DNA of 64,000 nt from DATKSS01 sp035468355. GTDB taxonomy: Bacteria > Chloroflexota > Dormibacteria > Dormibacterales > Dormibacteraceae. The stretch covers positions 1 to 64,000 of the forward strand of contig DATITA010000182.1 of the NCBI GenBank assembly GCA_035468355.1, in the 5' to 3' direction. The notes beneath the pieces were generated by a model that searched no databases, was not told where the DNA came from, and saw nothing but the letters and a program-made list of their open reading frames with translations. The translations under genes and the position numbers were made by a program. Shown here one piece after another: positions 32,305-39,586 of the stretch; position 1 is the stretch's first letter; every line of letters begins with the position of its first letter.

Positions 32305-33708
32305 CTATCGAGATGAGCGGCCGTCGACCTTCCAGGATTGGCCAGTCGCGGTGTCGGTCACAGCGACTCCGATGGCAGCCAGCTCCTCGCGCAGGCGGTC
32401 TGAGGTCGCAAAGTCCTTGGCGGCGCGCGCGCTCTCACGCCGGGACAGCAGCTCGGCAGCGCCCTCCGGGAGGTCCGCCTCCGGGCTCGACCGGCCGAGG
32501 TCCAGTCCGAGCACCTGGTCCCAGGACAGCAGCAGCCTGGCCTTGACGGCGGGTGCGGCGTCCGACCGGGTCAGCTCGGCGACGAGCGCCATCGATGCCG
32601 GAAGGTCGAGGTCGTCGGCCAGCGCGGCCTTGAACCTTTGGTCCCACGAAGCATCCCCTTCTCCGGCACCGCCCAAGCGTGACCAATCGGCCACGCGCTC
32701 TCGCAACTGCCGGAGCGCGCGGTCGGCGCCGGCAAGGCCCTCGGTGCTGAAGTTGAGCTTGGTGCGGTACTTCGCCTGCAGGGCGAGATAGCGAAACGCG
32801 AGCGGGTCGAAACCCTGCTCCTCGAGCTCGGTGACTCGAAAGAAGTTGCCGGCGGACTTCGCCATCCTCGCGCCGGCGAGCATCAGCAGGCCGCCGTGCA
32901 TCCACAGGCTCACCACGCGGTGGCCGGTCACGCCCTCGGACTGCGCGATCTCGGCCTCGTGGTGCGGGAACACGTTGTCTGCGCCCCCGGTGTGGATGTC
33001 GAATCGCTCGCCGAGCAGCGTCATCGACATGGCCGAGCATTCGATGTGCCAGCCGGGAAATCCGGGTCCCCACGGGCTGGGCCAGACCTGGAGCCGGTGC
33101 TCCCCCGCCCCCTTCCACAGCGTGAAATCGCCAGGATGCCGCTTCCGCGGATCGACCTCGCCGCGCGAGCCTGCCAGCAGCTTGTCGGTCGAGTTGCCGG
33201 ACAGCTTCCCATACTCGGAGAAGCTGGCGATGTCGAAGTAGACAGTCCCCTCGACCTCGTACGCATGGCCCTTCTCGATGAGCTTTTCGATCAGCTCGAC
33301 CATCTGCGGGATGTATTCGCTCGCATGCGGGTACGCCGCTGCGCGGCGGATGTTGAGCTTGGCGGCGTCGGCCATGAACGCCGACGTGTAGTAAGCGGCG
33401 ATCTCCTCGGGAGATTTCTTCTCCAGCCGAGCCGATACGAGCATCTTGTCTTCGCCGCGGTCGAACGTGTCGTCGACGAGGTGGCCGACGTCCGTGATGT
33501 TCATCACCTGCTCGGTCCGGTAGCCGAGGTACTCGAGGCTGCGGCACAGCAGGTCGGGGAGCATGAAGGTGCGCAGGTTCCCGACGTGCACGTAGCGGTA
33601 CACGGTGGGACCGCACGAATAGATGCGCACGGCGCCCGCACGCAGGGGCTTCAGCTCGTCCTTGCGGCGGGTGAAGGTGTTGTAGAGGCTGATCTCCGGC
33701 AAGTCCAT
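32305..33708 (-). CDS. cysS: Cysteinyl-tRNA synthetase
   Basis: 467-residue class I synthetase charging tRNA-Cys. CGPTVY at 32-37, HIGH-type motif HVGNLRTF at 41-48, zinc ligands within HIECSAMS near 221-228 and HH at 249-250, and KMSKS-type loop ARMAKSAGN at 280-288 (an A in place of the first Ser, as in many high-GC homologues). The full-length C-terminal anticodon domain distinguishes it from the shorter mycothiol ligase MshC. ATG 33708 is only 13 bp from the divergent start at 33722, so its message is almost certainly leaderless. Confidence 0.95.
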   Translation of the reverse strand: MDLPEISLYNTFTRRKDELKPLRAGAVRIYSCGPTVYRYVHVGNLRTFMLPDLLCRSLEYLGYRTEQVMNITDVGHLVDDTFDRGEDKMLVSARLEKKSPEEIAAYYTSAFMADAAKLNIRRAAAYPHASEYIPQMVELIEKLIEKGHAYEVEGTVYFDIASFSEYGKLSGNSTDKLLAGSRGEVDPRKRHPGDFTLWKGAGEHRLQVWPSPWGPGFPGWHIECSAMSMTLLGERFDIHTGGADNVFPHHEAEIAQSEGVTGHRVVSLWMHGGLLMLAGARMAKSAGNFFRVTELEEQGFDPLAFRYLALQAKYRTKLNFSTEGLAGADRALRQLRERVADWSRLGGAGEGDASWDQRFKAALADDLDLPASMALVAELTRSDAAPAVKARLLLSWDQVLGLDLGRSSPEADLPEGAAELLSRRESARAAKDFATSDRLREELAAIGVAVTDTATGQSWKVDGRSSR

Positions 33709-33721
33709 ATGCTCTCAACTA
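33709..33721. promoter_or_regulatory. 13-bp bidirectional start region between cysS and the MoCF-domain gene
   Basis: Only 13 bp separate two divergent ATGs. Plus-strand TATGCT (33708-33713) lies 14 bp before ATG 33722, and minus-strand TAGTTG (33721-33716) lies 13 bp before ATG 33708. Each -10 candidate overlaps or touches the other gene's start codon, leaving no room for leaders. Confidence 0.45.
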
Positions 33722-34714
33722 ATGAAAGCACTGCGGTTGGACGGCGTCTCGGCGACCGCCGCGGACATCTCGGGCCGCGTGCTCGTGCACGACCTCGGCC
33801 CGGACCTGCGCAAGGGGACCATCCTGGGCGAGCAGCACCTGGAGCGTGTGCGGCAGAGCGGCGAGGTCCACCTGGTGGTGCTGGAGCCGGGCGACCTCCA
33901 CGAGGACGAGGCCGCCCGCCGGCTGGCCGCCGCACTCTCCTCCCCCGGTCTCGAGGCCACGCCTCCGGTCCAGAGCCAGTCGCGGCTCGTAGCTACCCAC
34001 CGAGGCCTGGTGCGTGTGCACGCGACCGCGGTTGATGCGGTCAATGCGCTCGGCTACGTCTCGGTCTTCACCCTCATGGACGGGCAGGCCGTCGCCCAAG
34101 GCGAGGAGGTCGCCGGCTGCAAGGTGACACCGGTCGCCGTCCCCGGACACCTCGTGGAGGAGGTGGAGCGGCTCTGCCGGGAGAAGGGCCCGGTCGTCGA
34201 GCTGCTCGGGTTCCGACCACTCAAGACCTTCGTCGTCGCGACCGAACGCCTCAAGCCGAAAGCTCGAGAGCTGTTCCGCTCCGCGGTGACGGCGAAGCTG
34301 GGCTGGTACGGCGCCGAGCTGGTCGGCGTGCGCGAGCTGCCGCGGACCGCCAAGGACGTGGCGGCCGCGTACGAGGAAGCCAGGCGCCTGGGGGCGCAAC
34401 TGGTGCTGTTCGCGGGCGCGTCCGCGATCGATCCCCTCGACCCCGCCTACGCAGAGCTCGCCAATGCGGGCGGCGAGCTCCTGCAGCTGGGCGCGCCCAT
34501 GCACCCGGGAAGCATGCTGTGGCTCGGACGTCTCGATCGCACGGTGGTGGTCGGGGTGGCCTCGTGCGCGGGTTTCGGCCGCAACAGCTCGCTCGACCTT
34601 CTACTTCCGTTCGTCTTCGCCTACGGCCGCGCTGACGCCAACGATCTCCTGCGACTGGGCCACGGCGGGCTCATCGAATCGGCCGCCGGCCGGCGCTTCC
34701 CGCCCTATTCGTGA
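33722..34714 (+). CDS. Molybdopterin-binding (MoCF/MogA-like) domain protein
   Basis: 330 residues. The C-terminal half (about 165-320) resembles the MoCF biosynthesis fold: an ELVGVRELPRTAKDV segment, LVLFAGASAIDPLD, then GAPMHPGSMLWLGRL and VVVGVASCAGFGRNSSLDLLLP, which parallel the P-x-x-P-G and G-L-P-x-x-x motifs of the stand-alone molybdopterin-binding family often linked to nucleotidyltransferases for molybdenum cofactor. The N-terminal half includes a MoeA-like first segment (MKALRLDGVSATAADISGRVL). No other molybdenum cofactor gene lies nearby, so the role is inferred from fold only. Confidence 0.78.
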   Translation: MKALRLDGVSATAADISGRVLVHDLGPDLRKGTILGEQHLERVRQSGEVHLVVLEPGDLHEDEAARRLAAALSSPGLEATPPVQSQSRLVATHRGLVRVHATAVDAVNALGYVSVFTLMDGQAVAQGEEVAGCKVTPVAVPGHLVEEVERLCREKGPVVELLGFRPLKTFVVATERLKPKARELFRSAVTAKLGWYGAELVGVRELPRTAKDVAAAYEEARRLGAQLVLFAGASAIDPLDPAYAELANAGGELLQLGAPMHPGSMLWLGRLDRTVVVGVASCAGFGRNSSLDLLLPFVFAYGRADANDLLRLGHGGLIESAAGRRFPPYS

Positions 34715-34784
34715 AAGCGCGGGTGAGGACAGATGTCGCGCGCAAGCGCGTTAAGGATGGGCCTCACTGATTGCTCCCCCGCGG

Positions 34785-34823
34785 AGCCCCCTCCTCTCCT
34801 GTGCCACGCTAGGAGGGGCTTTG
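34785..34823 (+). terminator. Strong hairpin after the molybdopterin-binding gene
   Basis: AGCCCCCTCCT (34785-34795) pairs with AGGAGGGGCT (34811-34820) around a 15-nt loop and is followed by TTTG. The short U run makes it a moderate terminator. It lies in the 163-bp gap between convergent genes, which otherwise shows nothing. Confidence 0.48.
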
Positions 34824-34877
34824 AAGGTGGACGCGGGCTCGCGGCCGGGCTGAACCCGGCCTGGAGGCCACTCTCTC

Positions 34878-35222
34878 TTATTCGTAGGTGATGACCGGCA
34901 TGCTCAGCTCCGGCCAACCGGAGGCGGCCAACGCCGCGAGGCAGCCGTCGACGGCTGCCACCAGGGGCGCCAATCGGACGCCCATGTGCGCCGGAAGATA
35001 AGGACGCAGGTAGTCCGACCCACCGCGCCACTTGTTCACCGCCCCACGGCGGTTCCTGCGGCCGTAATGGAGGCAGCCGGCGGCCACCTGGATCAGGCCC
35101 TTGTAGAAGCCACTGTCCGGCCCTCGGCGGTCCGGCGTCCATGCGCGCTCCCAGACCTCGTGCGCATCCCAGTAGCTTCCCGCGTTAAAAAGCTCGATCC
35201 CCTCCGCCAGGAGCGGCTTCAT
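34878..35222 (-). CDS. DUF309 family protein
   Basis: 114 residues, helical. The DUF309 signature is clear: F-N-A-G-S-Y-W-D-A-H-E-V-W-E-R-A-W near residues 10-26, then FYKGLIQVAAGCLHYGRRN and GAVNKWRGGSDYL. The H-E pair and GLIQxAAG motif are invariant in the family, whose biochemical role is unknown. ATG 35222 is preferred; a GTG at 35237 is possible. It is divergent from an HD-domain hydrolase whose GTG is at 35238, so the two starts are adjacent. Confidence 0.86.
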   Translation of the reverse strand: MKPLLAEGIELFNAGSYWDAHEVWERAWTPDRRGPDSGFYKGLIQVAAGCLHYGRRNRRGAVNKWRGGSDYLRPYLPAHMGVRLAPLVAAVDGCLAALAASGWPELSMPVITYE

Positions 35223-35237
35223 GGTGATAATCGCCAC

Positions 35238-36626
35238 GTGAGCGAGCCCCAGTCCGAGTACTCGCGCGTCAACCTCTCGAGCGATCCCATCTATGGATAC
35301 CTTCGCATCACGAAAGGGGGCGCGCGCGGGGTGGCCGGTCGCGCGTCGGAGCAAGACCTGGTCGACCACGCGTGGCTGCAGCGGCTGCGCCGCATCCACC
35401 AGCTGCAGAGCGCATGGTGGGTGTTCGCCACCGCGGAGCACTCCCGCTTCCAGCACGCCCTCGGGGCGATGCACCTGGCCGGGGAGTGGGCGCGACATCT
35501 GCATCCGACGCTCGCCGCCGCCTGCCACGGGACGCCCTCGCCGCAGCTCGTGGAGGAGACGATGCGTATGGCGGGCCTGCTGCACGACGTCGGGCATGGC
35601 CCGTTCGGCCATTTCTTCGACGAGAACTACCTGGACACCTGGGGCATAGACCACGAGGTCGTCGGCCGTGCGCTCATCACCGGCCCGCTCGGCGAGCTGA
35701 TCGCGGGCCTCGGCGCGTCGCCGGTGGCGGACTTCGAACCTGGCGAGCGGATCGACCCACGGTGGGTCGCCTACTTGATCTCGTCGGCCGACATGGCGGC
35801 CTTCACGCCCCCCGCGTGGGTCGCGGCGCTACAGCCGGCCATGGTCGGCGCGTACTCGGCCGACAACATGGATTACGTCCCGCGGGATTCCTACATATGC
35901 GGGGTGTCGACAGGGCCGGTCGACGTCCAGCGCATCGTCCACTACTCGTTCATCTCAGAACGCGGCCTCACCCTCCACTCGCATGCCGCGGAAGCGCTCT
36001 ACATGTTCCTCAACGCCCGCCTGTACCTCTACCACCAGGTGTATTTCCACCGCACCGTGAGGCGGATCGACCTCCAGCTGCGCGAGGTTTTCCGCCCTAC
36101 GCTGGACCGCCTCATCGGCGGCAACCCGCTTCAGAACCTCGATCGGTTCGCGGCTGTGACCGAGTGGTCGATGCTGTCCGACGTCGACCGGTGGGCCCGC
36201 GGCGATGGCGATGCCGAGCAGCGGGAGCTGGGGGCCGCGTGGGCGGCGGTCGTGGCGCGCAAGCTGAAATGGAAGCTGATCTACCAGGGCCACTCGGACG
36301 CGCGCGACATCCCGAGCGGCGCCCTAAGCGTCTCAAGGGACCAGTTCGCGGCCGAGCTGCGTGAGCATCTCCCGGCGAAAGTTCGCGACATGGTGTTCGA
36401 GGTCGACGTCGCCGCGCAGGAATCGCGCGCCTTCAACCCGATGAACGAGACCGCCGACATCCTTTTCTACGAACCCCTGGAGGACCGCTACCAGCAGAGT
36501 CGGGTGCTAGACCTGTTCAAGCGGCTTCCGGTGCGCATGGCCTTGTTCCGCATCTTCGCCCACGACGAGACCCATCGCGACGCGCTGATCAAGGCTGCCA
36601 ACAAAGTGCTCGGCTTGAGCGGCTAG
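35238..36626 (+). CDS. HD-domain phosphohydrolase (dNTPase/SAMHD1-like)
   Basis: 462 residues. The opening S-D-P-I-Y-G-Y-L-R-I-T, then LVDHAWLQRLRRIHQLQSAWWVF and H-S-R-F-Q-H-A-L-G, leads to the metal-binding LLHDVGHGPFGH motif near residues 114-125 and a later SSADMAAF Asp. This order is typical of the SAMHD1/dGTPase-related HD family that hydrolyses dNTPs; the exact nucleotide cannot be read. GTG 35238 is supported by GGTGAT 10 bp upstream. The longer frame upstream is antisense to DUF309 and is not used. Its stop overlaps the convergent FmdB-type gene by 4 bp. Confidence 0.88.
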   Translation: MSEPQSEYSRVNLSSDPIYGYLRITKGGARGVAGRASEQDLVDHAWLQRLRRIHQLQSAWWVFATAEHSRFQHALGAMHLAGEWARHLHPTLAAACHGTPSPQLVEETMRMAGLLHDVGHGPFGHFFDENYLDTWGIDHEVVGRALITGPLGELIAGLGASPVADFEPGERIDPRWVAYLISSADMAAFTPPAWVAALQPAMVGAYSADNMDYVPRDSYICGVSTGPVDVQRIVHYSFISERGLTLHSHAAEALYMFLNARLYLYHQVYFHRTVRRIDLQLREVFRPTLDRLIGGNPLQNLDRFAAVTEWSMLSDVDRWARGDGDAEQRELGAAWAAVVARKLKWKLIYQGHSDARDIPSGALSVSRDQFAAELREHLPAKVRDMVFEVDVAAQESRAFNPMNETADILFYEPLEDRYQQSRVLDLFKRLPVRMALFRIFAHDETHRDALIKAANKVLGLSG

Positions 36627-36916
36627 TAGTCGTCGCCTCCGCCGAAGTCGTCACCACCCCCGAAATCATCCCCGCCCCCGCCGAAGTCATCCCCGCCGCC
36701 CCCGAAATCGTCTCCGCCCCCGAAGTCTTCACCGCCGCCGAAACCGTCGTCGCCCCCGCCCGCGTCATCGGAGCGCACCGTGGCGAAGGTCGAGACGAGG
36801 CGCTGAAGCCCCTTCTTGCCGCAGTGCGGGCAGGCCGGGTCGGCCGACGAGTAGCTGCCGAGCAGCGCCGACGAGCGCTTGCCGCAGTCGTCGCAGCGGT
36901 ACTCGTAGATAGGCAC
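36623..36916 (-). CDS. FmdB-type zinc-ribbon protein with Gly/Asp-rich tail
   Basis: 97 residues. The N-terminal FmdB regulatory zinc ribbon reads V-P-I-Y-E-Y-R-C-D-D-C-G with a second pair CPHCGKKG (Cys at 8, 11, 31, 34). After LQRLVSTFATVRSDD comes a low-complexity tail of nine or so FGGGDD/GGGEDF-type units. The family is small, widespread and of unclear role; the name comes from a formamidase operon regulator. GTG 36916 gives the conserved P-I-Y-E-Y start. It is divergent from the threonine dehydratase-like gene, with 16 bp between starts. Confidence 0.85.
   Translation of the reverse strand: MPIYEYRCDDCGKRSSALLGSYSSADPACPHCGKKGLQRLVSTFATVRSDDAGGGDDGFGGGEDFGGGDDFGGGGDDFGGGGDDFGGGDDFGGGDDY
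36629..36757. repeat. In-frame minisatellite encoding the Gly/Asp/Phe tail of the FmdB-type protein
   Basis: Imperfect 15-21 bp units of the form CCCCCGAAGTCGTC / CCGCCGAAATCATC recur across this stretch and encode the F-G-G-G-D-D tail on the minus strand. Confidence 0.75.
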
Positions 36917-36932
36917 GCATAGGATTATCCGG
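36917..36932. promoter_or_regulatory. 16-bp divergent start region with TAGGAT/TAATCC
   Basis: Plus-strand TAGGAT (36920-36925) lies 13 bp before ATG 36933. On the minus strand the AT-rich TAATCC (36927-36922) lies about 11 bp before GTG 36916. Neither gene has a Shine-Dalgarno sequence, so both are probably leaderless. Confidence 0.4.
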
Positions 36933-37841
36933 ATGATCGAGATCCAGCGCATTCGCGCCGCTGCCGATCGGGCGCGCTCGCACGTGCTGAGGACGCCCCT
37001 GGTCCCGGTGGAGGGGGCATTGCTCAAGCTCGAATGCCTGCAGCCGACGGGCAGCTTCAAGGTGCGCGGGTTCTTCGCCGCCGCCCTTCTGCTTCCGCAT
37101 GAGCGCCTGCGTCAGGGCCTGATCACGGTGAGCGCCGGCAACGCGGCACAGGCCTGCGCCTACGTGGCACGCGAGCTCGGCGTCCCCTGTCGAGTCGTGA
37201 TGTATGACACCGCTCCGCCGCCGAAGGTCGAGGGGGTCAAGCGGTGGGGCGGAGTTCCGATCCCGATGCCGCGCGACGAAATGCTGCGCTGGATGGCCGA
37301 TGAGCGCTGGCACGGCGAGCCGGAGTCTTTCATCCACCCTTTCGCCGACCCGGAGGTGATGGCCGGGCATGGGGGCCTTGGGCTCGAGCTGCTGGAGGAC
37401 GTCCCCGATCTTGCCCGGGTCCTGGTCCCCGTGGGGGGTGGCGGGCTGGTCGGCGGCGTGGCGTCCGCGATCAAAGCGCTGCGGCCGGAGGTCGAGGTCA
37501 TCGGAGTCCAGTCCGACGGCTATCCCTTGTGGACCCGCAGCCTCGAGGCGGGAGGCCTTGTTGCGATCAAGCCCGAGACGATCGCGGACGGCACGACCGC
37601 CCCGTTCGATACGCGGATGTTCGAGCTCTTGAAACAGTGCGTCGACCGATGGCTTACGGTTCCCGAGCCGCGCCTGAGGGCGGCTGTGCCGCAGATCGCA
37701 TCAACGGCCAAGGTGGTCGCCGAAGGGGCGGGAGCGCTCGCCTACGCCGCGCTCGAGCAGCTGGAGCCCGGACCGCGGACCGTGGCCGTGGTCAGCGGAG
37801 GCAACATCGACCCGAAGCTGCTGGCGGCTCTGCTCAGCTGA
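36933..37841 (+). CDS. Threonine/serine dehydratase-like PLP enzyme
   Basis: 302-residue fold-type II PLP enzyme. The PLP lysine is in QPTGSFKVRGF (K about residue 37), followed by SAGNAAQACAY and the phosphate-binding PVGGGGLVGG near 167-176. The C-terminal VVSGGNID motif is also typical. There is no C-terminal ACT regulatory domain, so it resembles catabolic threonine dehydratase or serine racemase/dehydratase forms. An aldolase that cleaves threonine is encoded close by on the other strand, which fits local hydroxy-amino acid metabolism. Its stop overlaps the convergent membrane protein gene by 8 bp. Confidence 0.9.
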   Translation: MIEIQRIRAAADRARSHVLRTPLVPVEGALLKLECLQPTGSFKVRGFFAAALLLPHERLRQGLITVSAGNAAQACAYVARELGVPCRVVMYDTAPPPKVEGVKRWGGVPIPMPRDEMLRWMADERWHGEPESFIHPFADPEVMAGHGGLGLELLEDVPDLARVLVPVGGGGLVGGVASAIKALRPEVEVIGVQSDGYPLWTRSLEAGGLVAIKPETIADGTTAPFDTRMFELLKQCVDRWLTVPEPRLRAAVPQIASTAKVVAEGAGALAYAALEQLEPGPRTVAVVSGGNIDPKLLAALLS

Positions 37842-38538
37842 GGGCCGGCGTCACCCGCGTCATTCCCCACGGCCCTTTACGAACGAGCGCGACCAGCATC
37901 CACACGAACAGCGCGGCGCTGGGGATGGCGGTTGCCACCCCGAGCCAGTAGGTCCACGCCGGCATGGTGAACCCCGAGGCGGACGAGAGGGCCGAGCCGC
38001 CCGCGGCGCTGATCAGGTCGACGGGCAGGGAGATTGCGCTGAGACCGAGGAAGACGAGAAGCACGTAGTAGAGCCAGGTCCACCGGTTGAGCGCCCCGAT
38101 GACCACCACGAGGCAGATGACGGCGCCGAAGATCGCCGCCACCCAGGTCATCCCGCCGACCATAGAGGTCATGGCCTCGGCGAGGCCAGGCGGAGGAGGG
38201 CTGACAGTCGGATTCAGCTGCTGCTGGCGCTGGATGCTCTGGTTGATCGCCTGGTTCATCGCCTGCGTCATCGGGCCGGCCATCCAGAAGGGGATCGAGA
38301 GCGCATATAGCGCCGACAGTCCGTACCACACGGCCACCGTGAGCTGAAGCGGTCTCGTCCACGAGCTCGGCTGTCGGGTCGTCGTGTGCGGCTGCTGGTA
38401 GGTCATGGCGGAGGGCGCCTGTCCTGTGGGAACCCAGGCGTCGCCGTTCCAGCGGAACCGGCCATCGAGCGACAGCGTGCTGAGCCACTGCTGGCCGTCC
38501 CAGTAGTACATGTCGTCCGGCGAGATCTTCATGCTCAT
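37834..38538 (-). CDS. Membrane protein with N-terminal W-rich (DUF2510-like) motif
   Basis: 234 residues. The N-terminus D-D-M-Y-Y-W-D-G-Q-Q-W followed by FRWNGDAWVPTG resembles short Trp-rich modules found at the start of many actinobacterial-type membrane proteins. Four transmembrane helices follow (about 58-82, 117-138, 145-165, 185-210), with a Gln/Asn/Pro-rich loop between the first two. ATG 38538 has AGGAGG 10 bp upstream and overlaps the threonine aldolase stop (ATGA). Function unknown. Confidence 0.78.
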   Translation of the reverse strand: MSMKISPDDMYYWDGQQWLSTLSLDGRFRWNGDAWVPTGQAPSAMTYQQPHTTTRQPSSWTRPLQLTVAVWYGLSALYALSIPFWMAGPMTQAMNQAINQSIQRQQQLNPTVSPPPPGLAEAMTSMVGGMTWVAAIFGAVICLVVVIGALNRWTWLYYVLLVFLGLSAISLPVDLISAAGGSALSSASGFTMPAWTYWLGVATAIPSAALFVWMLVALVRKGPWGMTRVTPALS

Positions 38539-39566
38539 GCCGAAAGAACCTCCTCGCAGACCTTCAGCGCCGACTGTACGTCCTCCGCATCGATTCCGTA
38601 GTGCGTGACGAACCGCATGCGCCTCGGCCCGCTCCAGTCCGCGAGCAGGCCGCGCTTCGCGCACTCCTCGGTGAACGCTGGCGCGCCGACATGCTCGAGG
38701 TCGAAATAGACGAGGTTGGTCTGGACGCGCGACAGGTCGCAGGTCACGCCGGGCAGCTCGGCCAGCGCTTCAGCCAGCGTCCGCGCGTTGGCGTGGTCCT
38801 CGGCCAGTCGGTCGACCATGGATTCGAGGGCGACGAGGCCGGCCGCTGCGAGCACCCCCGTCTGACGCATGCCGCCACCCAGGCGCTTGCGCCAGCGACG
38901 CCCCTCGTGGACTGCCTCACGCGGCCCGCAGAAGAGGCTGCCGGCCGGGCAGGCCAGCCCCTTGGAAAGGCAGAACGTGACGGTGTCCGCGCACGAGGCG
39001 ATTTCCTTCACGTCGACTCCCGAAGCCACGGCGGCATTGAAGATCCGCGCCCCGTCGAGGTGCACCCGCAGGCCGTGGGTGCGCGCTGCCTCGGCCGCCG
39101 CGCGCAAGTCGGCGAGCGGCCAGACCACGCCACCGTGACGGTTGTGCGTGTCCTCGAATGTGACCGCCGCGCTGATCGGCTGGTGCGGGTCGTCGCGGGG
39201 CCTGATCGCGTCCGTCACCTGCTGCGCCGTCATGACCCCGGCGGCCGTTTCCAACGGCCGGATCTGCACCCCCGCCACCGCGGCTGCGCCGGCCGTCTCG
39301 TAATAAAAGACGTGCGAGTCGGCGTCGGCGATGAGCTCCTCGCCCCTCTGCGCGTTAACGGCGACGCCGATCAGGTTGCCCATCGTGCCGCTGGGCACGA
39401 ACACCGCCGCGGCCTTGCCCAGCCGATTCGCGGCCAGCTCTTCCAGGCGGTTGACCGTCGGGTCATCCCCGAACACGTCGTCGCCCAGCGGGGCGGTGGC
39501 CATCGCGTGGCGCATCTCGGGCGTGGGCATGGTTACGGTGTCCGAGCGCAGGTCGATTCGCAGCAC
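38535..39566 (-). CDS. ltaE: Low-specificity L-threonine aldolase
   Basis: 343-residue fold-type I PLP enzyme cleaving L-threonine/allo-threonine to glycine and acetaldehyde. N-terminal D-L-R-S-D-T-V-T-M-P-T, F-G-D-D-P-T-V near 32-38, HLDGARIFNA near 169-178 (PLP-binding Asp), and Schiff-base lysine K202 in FCLSKGLACPAGS. GTG 39566 without a Shine-Dalgarno; TAGATT at 39578-39573 on this strand suggests a leaderless message. Translationally coupled to the downstream membrane protein. Confidence 0.93.
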   Translation of the reverse strand: MLRIDLRSDTVTMPTPEMRHAMATAPLGDDVFGDDPTVNRLEELAANRLGKAAAVFVPSGTMGNLIGVAVNAQRGEELIADADSHVFYYETAGAAAVAGVQIRPLETAAGVMTAQQVTDAIRPRDDPHQPISAAVTFEDTHNRHGGVVWPLADLRAAAEAARTHGLRVHLDGARIFNAAVASGVDVKEIASCADTVTFCLSKGLACPAGSLFCGPREAVHEGRRWRKRLGGGMRQTGVLAAAGLVALESMVDRLAEDHANARTLAEALAELPGVTCDLSRVQTNLVYFDLEHVGAPAFTEECAKRGLLADWSGPRRMRFVTHYGIDAEDVQSALKVCEEVLSA

Positions 39567-39586
39567 GCGATTAATCTAACCCGGCC
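39567..39586. promoter_or_regulatory. 20-bp bidirectional start region containing TTAATCTAA
   Basis: The only AT-rich stretch in this gap gives TAATCT on the plus strand (39572-39577, 15 bp before GTG 39587) and TAGATT on the minus strand (39578-39573, 12 bp before GTG 39566). Both genes start with GTG and lack ribosome binding sites. Confidence 0.5.

Noticed and set aside
32305..33708. MshC (mycothiol ligase) instead of CysS
   Set aside because: The protein has the full-length CysRS C-terminal region and no other mycothiol gene is nearby apart from a generic tandem GNAT.
34715..34877. Small gene between the MoCF-domain gene and DUF309
   Set aside because: Short frames here have no start context; the region is explained by a terminator hairpin.
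34986..35237. N-terminal extension of the HD hydrolase
   Set aside because: It is antisense to DUF309 and not protein-like; GTG 35238 has a ribosome binding site and the conserved start.
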